This document shows positions 1-5,054 of a stretch of 5,084 nucleotides of DNA, piece after piece. The DNA is taken from NCBI GenBank assembly GCA_028715025.1, contig JAQTLG010000153.1, positions 1-5,084 of the forward strand, written 5' to 3'. The stretch's first letter is position 1. The number at the start of each line of letters is the position of its first letter. The DNA comes from Dehalococcoidia bacterium. Its GTDB lineage: Bacteria; Chloroflexota; Dehalococcoidia; GIF9; UBA5629. The notes beneath the pieces were generated by a model. It was not told the DNA's origin and searched no databases. It was given only the letters and a program-made list of their open reading frames with translations. The translations under genes were made by a program, and so were the position numbers.

Positions 1-886
1 CCGGGACCAATGCCAGCGATTTGCAGCCATACGAATTAATGGCATCATTCACCAGTTTTCTCAGGCTGCCCAACAGACTATCTGCTACAGCAAGGGTATC
101 CCCCAGGCAAAGAGAGCCTTTTTCGCCGCAGGAAAACTCCGCTCCGGCTTCGCTGAAGAGCATCTCGATAGCGGGCTGAGAGATGGATTTATTAACGTCC
201 CACAGGCCCGGGCTTTGCCCGGTCATGGCTTTCAGCGTCCTGTTTCCGTAAATATCCGAGATAATAAACTCCACAAACGAACAGCGGCTGTATTCTTTGA
301 GCAGGTTCACCAGATCGTCCAGTAGCGGTTGGATCGACTCGTGCATCAATGCTGCTGCATAATAATCCGTCAGCAGGCGTTCTCTGTTCCGTAGCCCGGT
401 CTCTTCAGTCACTTCCCTGATCTGCAGGTTCATACCGTCAAATCGTTTCTTCTTTGATAAATACGGTGTGAGCTTCAAATTCCAGAATCGAGTTGTCTGG
501 CCCGGTCTGGTTACAGGCTGTGCCCGTACCTCAAGTTGCCGGCCTGCCAGCTTAACCCTGCGCCACAACTCCCTGAATTCATCGTCTTTTCCCGGCACTC
601 CCCATAACGCGTTTTTCCTCAGCTTGCGGCCGGTTAATTTCCTGAGCGGTAGTCCGCTGATGGCGGAAAAGCTTGCATTGCAGAAAGTGATTACACCGTC
701 TTTATCGAAGATGCATATCCCGTCTGGCAGGCCACCCAACAGGGCGGTCATCTGCCCTCCTGCCGGCTCCGTTTTACCGGCGGGACTGCGTCCTTTTACC
801 GCCCTGCTCTTCCTGGGCGCGGGGCTCTGTCCGATGGCTTTCATAACGGTTTGCCTGGCTCTTTTTTTATCAGTTTTCTTTGCCAT
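1..886 (-). CDS. PAS-GAF sensor/signalling protein, partial (C-terminus outside window)
   Basis: An open frame runs from an ATG at 886-884 to the window edge without a stop, giving 295 codons of N-terminal protein. Residues 1-38 are strongly basic (13 Lys/Arg, one acidic) and look disordered. Residues about 46-165 read as a PAS domain: an LPDGICIFDKDGVITFCN core, then an ISGLPLRKLTGRKL stretch and a closing strand near IREVTEE. From about 185 onward the pattern is GAF-like (LLKEYSRCSFVEFIISD, and YGCKSLALVP at 286-295, the usual 'G-x-x-S' strand of GAF domains). No signal peptide or membrane segment is seen, so it should be cytosolic. The start is supported by GAGAGG at 900-895, 8 nt upstream; Met15 and Met46 lack such support. 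Such proteins often continue into a histidine kinase, diguanylate cyclase or other output domain, but the output lies outside the window. The ligand is unknown. It is divergent from the radical SAM gene. Confidence 0.85.
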   Translation of the reverse strand, partial: MAKKTDKKRARQTVMKAIGQSPAPRKSRAVKGRSPAGKTEPAGGQMTALLGGLPDGICIFDKDGVITFCNASFSAISGLPLRKLTGRKLRKNALWGVPGKDDEFRELWRRVKLAGRQLEVRAQPVTRPGQTTRFWNLKLTPYLSKKKRFDGMNLQIREVTEETGLRNRERLLTDYYAAALMHESIQPLLDDLVNLLKEYSRCSFVEFIISDIYGNRTLKAMTGQSPGLWDVNKSISQPAIEMLFSEAGAEFSCGEKGSLCLGDTLAVADSLLGSLRKLVNDAINSYGCKSLALVP

Positions 887-938
887 CTTTATTTCCTCTC
901 CACTTTCTCACAGCCTGCCCCCGCCTGAAACAACTTAC

Positions 939-968
939 TTTATACTCTTTCTCACCTGCACGTGTCAA
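939..968 (-). promoter_or_regulatory. sigma70-type promoter of the PAS-GAF gene
   Basis: On the minus strand there is a perfect -35 TTGACA (968-963), an 18-nt spacer (962-945) and a -10 TATAAA (944-939, five of six matches to TATAAT). Transcription would start near 932, giving a leader of about 45 nt that carries the GAGAGG ribosome binding site at 900-895. The spacer contains the left copy of a 13-bp repeat (950-962), so a protein bound there would sit under RNA polymerase. Confidence 0.7.
950..962 (+). repeat. 13-bp direct repeat, left copy
   Basis: TCTCACCTGCACG occurs here and again, identical and in the same orientation, at 1060-1072, a period of 110 bp. This copy lies inside the -35/-10 spacer of the minus-strand PAS-GAF promoter. 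It is followed by TG, which makes a CACGTG palindrome at 959-964 that the right copy lacks. It could be an operator half of a shared regulator, or a coincidence. Confidence 0.6.
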
Positions 969-1024
969 CGGTATAACCCGTATTCGGACATGCCTTGTAA
1001 GCCGTCTTGTGCGGCGCGCCTCCT

Positions 1025-1053
1025 TTGTAGCATGGCATAACGCCGGTTATAAT
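1025..1053 (+). promoter_or_regulatory. candidate promoter of the radical SAM gene
   Basis: A perfect -10 TATAAT lies at 1048-1053. The best -35 at proper distance is TTGTAG (1025-1030, only three matches to TTGACA) with a 17-nt spacer. The expected start of transcription is about 1060, which leaves a leader of only 12-13 nt before the ATG at 1073. The weak -35 suggests either modest expression or activator help. An inverted repeat overlaps the spacer and the -10. Confidence 0.55.
1037..1050. repeat. short inverted repeat ATAAC-N4-GTTAT on the plus promoter
   Basis: The arms ATAAC (1037-1041) and GTTAT (1046-1050) are perfect complements around GCCG. The right arm shares its last three bases with the -10 box of the radical SAM promoter. 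The size and place suit a repressor site, but 5-bp arms can arise by chance. A further ATAAC lies at 973-977, close to the minus promoter, without an equally good partner arm. Confidence 0.35.
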
Positions 1054-1059
1054 TGAGAG

Positions 1060-1072
1060 TCTCACCTGCACG
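1060..1072 (+). repeat. 13-bp direct repeat, right copy, abutting the radical SAM start codon
   Basis: This is the second identical copy of TCTCACCTGCACG (the first is at 950-962). It starts at the predicted transcription start of the plus promoter and ends on the base before the ATG at 1073. It therefore fills the whole expected leader and contains no Shine-Dalgarno sequence. Confidence 0.6.
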
Positions 1073-2896
1073 ATGCGTATCGACGATAAAATATTACAGG
1101 GAATTGTAAAACCTGCTCGATATACGGGCGGGGAATGGAATTCCATACCTAAAAACTGGGAAACCGCCGATCTCCGGGTGGCGCTGGCCTTCCCGGATAT
1201 CTACGAGGTGGGTATGTCGAATATGGCCATCCCCATTCTCTATGAGATAATCAACGGCATTCCCGGTGCCCTTGCCGAACGCGTTTACGCGCCGTGGGTG
1301 GATATGGAGCAGGCGCTCCGCCGGTATAATCATCCGCTCTGCAGCCTCGAGACCGGGCGCCCGCTGCGCGATTTCGATATCATCGGCTTTTCGCTGGGCT
1401 ATGAACTGAGCTATACAACCGTTCTAAATATGCTCGATCTGGCGGGCGTGCCCGTCTTCAGCAGTCAGCGCGATGGCTCATTTCCCCTGATCGTTGCCGG
1501 CGGCACCTGTACCATGAATCCGGAGCCGCTCTCGGACTTCGTCGATGTATTCTTCGCCGGCGAAGCTGAAGGTGTACTGGAGGAGATGTTAACCGTAGTG
1601 CGGGAGCACAGGAACAGCAGAGACGCCTTGCTTCGCAACCTGGCGAAGCTGCCCGGAATATATGTACCCCGCTTTTACTCGGCGTCATACCGGGAGGATG
1701 GGACATTAGCCTCGATGCATCCGGCGGACAATGGGGCTCCAGCCAGCATCGCTAAAGCCGTGGCCGATAACCTCAGGCCGGTGACCCGGCCGGTAGTACC
1801 TTATATAGAAGTAATACACGACCGCGCCGCCATTGAGATACAGCGGGGCTGCAGCCGGGGCTGCCGCTTTTGCCAGGCGGGGATTCTCTATCGCCCGGTA
1901 AGGGAGCTGCCCGAAGATACCGTGCTCGAAACTGCCGGCTGCCTGCTGGAAAATACCGGCTACAATACGCTGGCGCTGATATCCCTTAGCTCCGGCGACT
2001 ACAGCAATATCCGCCACCTCGTCCAGACTCTGTCGGACAAATATGCGCGATCCGGTATCACCATCTCCCTGCCCAGCCTGAGGATGGACAAATCTTCCAT
2101 CGACCTTATCGATTCTCTGCCGGCAGGCCGCAAAACCACACTGACTTTTGCACCGGAGGCCGGCAGCGAACGCTTACGCCGGGCCATCAATAAATGGATA
2201 CCCCGGGATGCCATGCTGGAAACCTTTGCCTCCGCCTTTGAAAAAGACTGGATGAACCTCAAGCTTTATTTCATGGTAGGCCTTCCCACTGAGGCTATGG
2301 AGGATGTTAACGACATTGCCGTCCTGGTGGACTCCGTCAGCCGGCTGGGCAAGAGTATACGCGGGCGCCCGCCTCGGGTCAGGATCTCGGTATCATCCTT
2401 CGTTCCAAAACCGCACACCCCCTGCCAGTGGGCTGCTCAGGATACCGGCGAGCAGCTTGAGGCCAAGCAGGCGCTTCTACAGGGCCTGCTGCGACGGAGC
2501 GGTGTAAAGCTTTCCTGGCACGATACTAAAACCAGCCTTCTTGAGGCCGTGCTTGCACGCGGCGATCGCCGCCTGGGCGCTGTTATATACTCCGCCTGGA
2601 AAAGGGGCTGCCGGCTGGCTACCTGGAGCGAGCTTTTCGATTACTCCAGGTGGCAACAGGCTTTTGAAGAGTGCGGAATCGATCCGTCGTTCTATGCACA
2701 CCGGGAGCGGGACCCGTCTGAGCTGCTGCCCTGGCAGCATATCAGCCCCGGTGTGAGCACCGCTTTCCTCAGGTCCGAGCGGGAAAGGATGTTCTCCGGT
2801 GAGCTGACCGGTGATTGCCGTGCGGAGGCCTGTAACCTTTGCGGGCTGCAGGGCAGCCACCCCTCGTGCCGCACCAGGGCCCGTGAAACAGTTTGA
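1073..2896 (+). CDS. B12-binding-type radical SAM protein, TIGR03960-like, function unknown
   Basis: This 607-aa protein has the architecture of the TIGR03960 family. The N-terminus carries the typical KPARYTGGEWNS (13-24), and a cobalamin-binding-like Rossmann region covers about 30-180 (LAFPDIYEVGMSN, then GFSLGYELSYTTVLNML at 105-121). The radical SAM domain follows, with C260-x3-C264-x2-C267 (CSRGCRFCQAG) as the ligands for the SAM-binding 4Fe-4S cluster. Further conserved-looking pieces are FAPEAGSERLRR (359-370) and KLYFMVGLPTE (397-407). The tail has Cys582, 587, 590 and 599, which could hold a second metal cluster. Known members are sometimes fused or adjacent to a DUF2344 (TIGR03936) partner; here the protein ends right after the Cys tail and no partner is in view. 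The substrate is unknown; a role near ribosome or RNA modification would be a guess from context. The conserved N-terminus supports this ATG, but it has no clear Shine-Dalgarno. A bL25 gene follows 93 bp downstream. Confidence 0.92.
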   Translation: MRIDDKILQGIVKPARYTGGEWNSIPKNWETADLRVALAFPDIYEVGMSNMAIPILYEIINGIPGALAERVYAPWVDMEQALRRYNHPLCSLETGRPLRDFDIIGFSLGYELSYTTVLNMLDLAGVPVFSSQRDGSFPLIVAGGTCTMNPEPLSDFVDVFFAGEAEGVLEEMLTVVREHRNSRDALLRNLAKLPGIYVPRFYSASYREDGTLASMHPADNGAPASIAKAVADNLRPVTRPVVPYIEVIHDRAAIEIQRGCSRGCRFCQAGILYRPVRELPEDTVLETAGCLLENTGYNTLALISLSSGDYSNIRHLVQTLSDKYARSGITISLPSLRMDKSSIDLIDSLPAGRKTTLTFAPEAGSERLRRAINKWIPRDAMLETFASAFEKDWMNLKLYFMVGLPTEAMEDVNDIAVLVDSVSRLGKSIRGRPPRVRISVSSFVPKPHTPCQWAAQDTGEQLEAKQALLQGLLRRSGVKLSWHDTKTSLLEAVLARGDRRLGAVIYSAWKRGCRLATWSELFDYSRWQQAFEECGIDPSFYAHRERDPSELLPWQHISPGVSTAFLRSERERMFSGELTGDCRAEACNLCGLQGSHPSCRTRARETV

Positions 2897-2940
2897 AAGC
2901 CCGGTCGAATGTGTCCATAAATTAAACATGAAATTTGACT

Positions 2941-2970
2941 TTGAGGTTCAAACAGGATAACCTTTATGTT
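2941..2970 (+). promoter_or_regulatory. rplY: candidate promoter for bL25 in the 93-bp intergenic gap
   Basis: TTGAGG (2941-2946) and TATGTT (2965-2970) each match four of six consensus bases at an 18-nt spacing, which would start transcription near 2977. A better isolated -35, TTGACT (2935-2940), overlaps this region but has only TAACCT at the right distance. A short perfect inverted repeat, TTTGA-GGT-TCAAA (2940-2952), covers the -35. No terminator is seen after the radical SAM stop at 2896, so read-through from upstream is also likely. Confidence 0.4.
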
Positions 2971-2984
2971 TTGTTACTAACTCT

Positions 2985-2988
2985 GGAG
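2985..2988 (+). promoter_or_regulatory. rplY: ribosome binding site that decides the bL25 start
   Basis: GGAG at 2985-2988 is the only Shine-Dalgarno match. It is one base from the ATG at 2990, too close, and seven bases from the in-frame ATG at 2996, which is ideal. The second ATG is therefore preferred, which removes two residues (Met-Thr) from the longest reading. Confidence 0.7.
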
Positions 2989-2995
2989 AATGACG

Positions 2996-3673
2996 ATGAA
3001 AAGACTGGAGCTTGAAGTTTTAAAACGAGAAATCAAGGGTAAGAAAGTGCGCTTTCTGCGGCGCGGCGGTCTGATACCCTGCAATATATACGGCCACGGC
3101 ATCGAGTCGCTGCCAGTGCAGGTCGAAGCCCGCAAGCTCGGCCAGATCATCGCCAGGGCCGGAGGTACGGATCTGATCGCTCTTAAGATGGGCGGCGCTG
3201 ACGCTTCAGGCATAGTGGTTATCCGTGACGTGCAGCGCAACCCTATGACCGGCGAGCCCATTCATGTGGATTTTTACCAGGTTAATATGGCTGAGAAGCT
3301 CAAGGCTGACGTTCCTCTGGTCTTCACCGGCACTGCTCCGGCCTTGAAGCTCAAGAACGTCTCCCTGTTGCATGCTATGACATCGCTCCAGATCGAGGCC
3401 CTGCCCGACGACCTCCCGCACAGCATCGAGGTGGATATCTCCAGCCTGGAGCTCCCCGAGCAGTCCATACATGTTAAGGATCTCACTGTCAGCAGCAAGG
3501 TCACTATACTGGCCGATCCCGACCAGATGCTGATCAAGGTCTCTGAGGTCCGCAAAGTTGTTGAAGAGGTTCCTGAGGCAGCGGCTCCGGCAGAGGGTGA
3601 AGAGGCAGCAGCCGAAGCAGCGGAGGGTGAAGAGGCGACGACAACAACTGAAGATAAGCCCGAGAAGAAATAA
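2996..3673 (+). CDS. rplY: 50S ribosomal protein bL25 (CTC/TL5 type)
   Basis: This 225-aa protein binds 5S rRNA in the central protuberance of the large ribosomal subunit. It is of the long CTC type, not the short E. coli form of about 95 aa. The N-terminal L25 domain (about 1-90) shows LELEVLKRE, the RRGGLIPCNIYG stretch (the family usually has a similar R-x-G-x-IP-x-x-x-YG) and DVQRNPMTGEPIHVDFYQV near 75-93. The C-terminal TL5-like beta domain follows (about 94-185), with the characteristic SLLHAMTSLQIEALPDDLP and VDISSLELPEQSIHVKDL. The last 35 or so residues are an Ala/Glu/Thr-rich, disordered acidic tail, common in long bL25 proteins. The start at 2996 is chosen from the GGAG spacing; the ATG at 2990 is the alternative. 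A strong terminator follows 12 bp after the stop. The radical SAM gene is upstream on the same strand. Confidence 0.96.
   Translation: MKRLELEVLKREIKGKKVRFLRRGGLIPCNIYGHGIESLPVQVEARKLGQIIARAGGTDLIALKMGGADASGIVVIRDVQRNPMTGEPIHVDFYQVNMAEKLKADVPLVFTGTAPALKLKNVSLLHAMTSLQIEALPDDLPHSIEVDISSLELPEQSIHVKDLTVSSKVTILADPDQMLIKVSEVRKVVEEVPEAAAPAEGEEAAAEAAEGEEATTTTEDKPEKK
3593..3636 (+). repeat. rplY: 30-nt-period internal duplication in the bL25 acidic tail
   Basis: GAGGGTGAAGAGGC occurs at 3593-3606 and again at 3623-3636, exactly 30 bases apart and in frame. In protein terms AEGEEA is repeated with a period of ten residues (AEGEEAAAEA, then AEGEEATTTT). The flanking codons have diverged, so this is either an old slippage or duplication event or convergent low-complexity drift. 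Confidence 0.65.
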
Positions 3674-3685
3674 TACCGTCTTTAC

Positions 3686-3721
3686 AAGCCCCCTCCTTAA
3701 TCGGAGGGGGCTTTTCTTTTT
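3686..3721 (+). terminator. rho-independent terminator of bL25, between convergent genes
   Basis: A perfect 11-bp stem (3686-3696 with 3703-3713, AAGCCCCCTCC / GGAGGGGGCTT) encloses a 6-nt loop TTAATC and runs into TTTTCTTTTT at 3712-3721. It begins 12 bp after the bL25 stop. Read on the minus strand the same hairpin begins 8 bp after the hydrolase stop, but there it is followed only by TTGTAAAG, so it would be a weaker terminator in that direction. Confidence 0.93.
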
Positions 3722-4516
3722 CTATTCATGCTTTCGCACGAACTCGCCGAGTTCACGCAGGTAGAGTTCCATACCCTCGGCAAAAATCGTATTGTGATCC
3801 GCCTCAGGTATAACCACCATTTTCTTGTCGGCAGTGACCAGATTGCGGAAGATTTTCTCCCCCTGATCGAGCGGCACGATGGAATCGTACTGCCCGTGGA
3901 TCACCACCGCAGGCATGGTAATTTTAACGACCCGGTTAAATCCCGGTGCAGGGGGTGCAGTCCTTTCGGGCTGATGCAGAACTCGTCCCATTCTTCCCAG
4001 CAGGTCTGTGATATCGCAGAAACCGCTCTCAATCACCATTCCCTTGAAATCAGCCGGGTAAGCGGCGGCCAACTCGATTGCCGGGCCGCTGCCCAGCGAA
4101 CGTCCCATGATAAAACGGCTGCCCGTATAATCTTTTTCATTTAGGAACTGATGGAACCATTTCGCTATTTGATGGGCATCCTTCATCATGCTGGACACCG
4201 AAGGCCTTCCTCCGCTGCTGCCATATCCCCGGTAATCTGCAACAAGAAGGTTCAGGCCGATGTTGTTGAACGCGTCACCTATATCTTTATATTCGCCGGC
4301 CAACTCGCCATTGCCGTGAAAAAAAAGCAGGTTGGCGTATTGAGCATCCCCGAAATAGAACCGGCAGGAGATATCAACCCCGTCTTCCACAGGTATCATG
4401 TATCCCGTTGAGCGTTCACTGTCGGCCGTCCTGTAATAGTCACTCCTGGGATAAAAAACGAAGTCTAGGATAGCGGGATGATCAAAAGCCTTATATTCCT
4501 GCCAGCTGTCGGCCAT
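3722..4516 (-). CDS. alpha/beta hydrolase, Bem46/ABHD-like
   Basis: This 264-aa protein has a complete serine hydrolase fold. FFHGNGE (65-71) supplies the oxyanion-hole HG motif. DYRGYGSSGG (94-103) is the typical loop after strand 4. The nucleophile elbow GRSLGSG (138-144) carries Ser140. Asp211 sits in HGQYDSIVP, and His241 in EADHNTI, completing the triad. The order and spacing match the Bem46/ABHD13/ABHD17-like branch. No signal peptide or lipobox is visible, so it should act in the cytoplasm. The probable activity is ester, thioester or amide hydrolysis; the substrate cannot be told. The start at 4516 is supported by GGGAGG 7 nt upstream. It lies 12 bp behind the metallophosphoesterase gene and is almost surely on the same transcript. 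It ends against the bL25 terminator. Confidence 0.93.
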   Translation of the reverse strand: MADSWQEYKAFDHPAILDFVFYPRSDYYRTADSERSTGYMIPVEDGVDISCRFYFGDAQYANLLFFHGNGELAGEYKDIGDAFNNIGLNLLVADYRGYGSSGGRPSVSSMMKDAHQIAKWFHQFLNEKDYTGSRFIMGRSLGSGPAIELAAAYPADFKGMVIESGFCDITDLLGRMGRVLHQPERTAPPAPGFNRVVKITMPAVVIHGQYDSIVPLDQGEKIFRNLVTADKKMVVIPEADHNTIFAEGMELYLRELGEFVRKHE

Positions 4517-4523
4517 ATATCCG

Positions 4524-4529
4524 CCTCCC
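4524..4529 (-). promoter_or_regulatory. hydrolase ribosome binding site overlapping the upstream stop codon
   Basis: GGGAGG on the minus strand (4529-4524) shares its first G with the TAG stop (4531-4529) of the metallophosphoesterase and lies 7 nt before the hydrolase ATG. Ribosomes finishing the first gene would end on the initiation site of the second, an arrangement that favours translational coupling. Confidence 0.75.
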
Positions 4530-4993
4530 TAATAGTATGCTCTGATTATCTTGCTGCTGATTATCCCGCCTACTTCCAGCAGACCATACGACTCATCGGC
4601 GCGACCCGGATTAAACAGCAGCACGCCGTTTATTTTAACATTCGTGGCTATATGACTGTGGCCGAATATAACCGCATCGGCGCCTGGAAAAAGCTGCATC
4701 ACGCGGCTTTCCAGCCCGGCTGGCCCGCCACTACCGTGTATGATACCGATTTTCTTCCCCTCCATTTCAATCAATTGCTGCTGAGGAAGATTAACTCTTA
4801 CTTCAGGGAGGTCCATATTTCCGCATACGCCTTGCACCGGCGCCAGTGTCTGCAATCCCTGTATCACATCCATGGTTACGATATCGCCCGCGTGAACTAT
4901 TAGTTCCACCGTCCCAAGGACGCGGACAAGTTCCTGCGGAAGCTGGCTGAAATGCCTTATGTGTGTATCCGAGATAACGCCGATTCGCACCAT
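4529..4993 (-). CDS. YfcE/MJ0936-type metallophosphoesterase
   Basis: This 154-aa protein is a near-minimal calcineurin-like phosphoesterase. The metal-binding blocks appear in order: SDTH (D9, H11), HAGD (D37), GNMD (N59, D61), IIHG (H86) and GHSH (H112, H114). The D-x-H, GD, GN-x-D, H, GH-x-H pattern and the short length fit the YfcE/MJ0936 family (TIGR00040), whose studied members hydrolyse phosphodiesters such as bis-pNPP with Mn or another divalent metal. The physiological substrate here is unknown. The usual NPGS after GHSH reads NPGR (128-131). It is cytosolic, with no signal peptide. The start at 4993 gives the expected MVRIGVISDTH opening, with CAGGA (5003-4999) 5 nt upstream as a modest Shine-Dalgarno. 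It is the first gene of a two-gene unit with the alpha/beta hydrolase. Confidence 0.95.
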   Translation of the reverse strand: MVRIGVISDTHIRHFSQLPQELVRVLGTVELIVHAGDIVTMDVIQGLQTLAPVQGVCGNMDLPEVRVNLPQQQLIEMEGKKIGIIHGSGGPAGLESRVMQLFPGADAVIFGHSHIATNVKINGVLLFNPGRADESYGLLEVGGIISSKIIRAYY

Positions 4994-5007
4994 ATAAATC
5001 CTGTGTT

Positions 5008-5037
5008 AGTATAATTCGAACGTTAATATAGAGTAAA
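5008..5037 (-). promoter_or_regulatory. candidate promoter of the phosphoesterase-hydrolase pair
   Basis: On the minus strand, TTTACT (5037-5032, four of six) and TATACT (5013-5008, five of six) are separated by 18 nt. The predicted transcription start, about 5001, would fall inside the CAGGA ribosome binding site, leaving a leader of 8-9 nt. That is a real difficulty. TATATT (5030-5025) is an alternative -10 without a recognisable -35, so the assignment is tentative. Confidence 0.35.
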
Positions 5038-5054
5038 GGTCGGGCCGGCCGGAT

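Noticed and set aside
1019..1026. Strong Shine-Dalgarno-like AAAGGAGG on the minus strand
   Set aside because: There is no ATG, GTG or TTG within 5-12 nt downstream. The nearest ATG (minus strand, near 991) opens only an 8-codon frame ending in the TTGACA, so no gene is supported.
468..1040. 190-codon plus-strand open frame
   Set aside because: It lies mostly antisense to the PAS-GAF gene, whose protein is clearly domain-like. The translation of this frame is low-complexity with no recognisable motif and no supported ribosome site.
952..1146. 64-codon minus-strand open frame across the divergent region
   Set aside because: Its first third is antisense to the conserved N-terminus of the radical SAM protein and it matches nothing I recognise. 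It would also run through the PAS-GAF promoter.
2477..2929. 150-codon minus-strand open frame opposite the end of the radical SAM gene
   Set aside because: It is a shadow of a GC-rich coding frame, with no motif, and overlaps a well-supported gene along most of its length.
3686..3713. Hairpin considered as a mobile-element end or a repeat unit
   Set aside because: It sits 12 bp after a stop codon and is followed by a T-run, the standard form of an intrinsic terminator. No second copy or target duplication is seen.
3728..4144. Plus-strand open frames opposite the alpha/beta hydrolase (also 4151-4411)
   Set aside because: The minus-strand frame holds the full Ser-Asp-His triad and oxyanion motif in order. 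The plus-strand readings are antisense shadows.
4478..4903. 141-codon plus-strand open frame opposite the phosphoesterase
   Set aside because: The opposite strand encodes every metal-binding block of a YfcE-type enzyme. This frame has no recognisable domain and no start signal.
5041..5052. GC palindrome CCGGCCGG near the right edge as a regulatory site
   Set aside because: It is a simple short GC palindrome, expected often in such DNA, with no second copy nearby and no fitted position relative to the candidate promoter.
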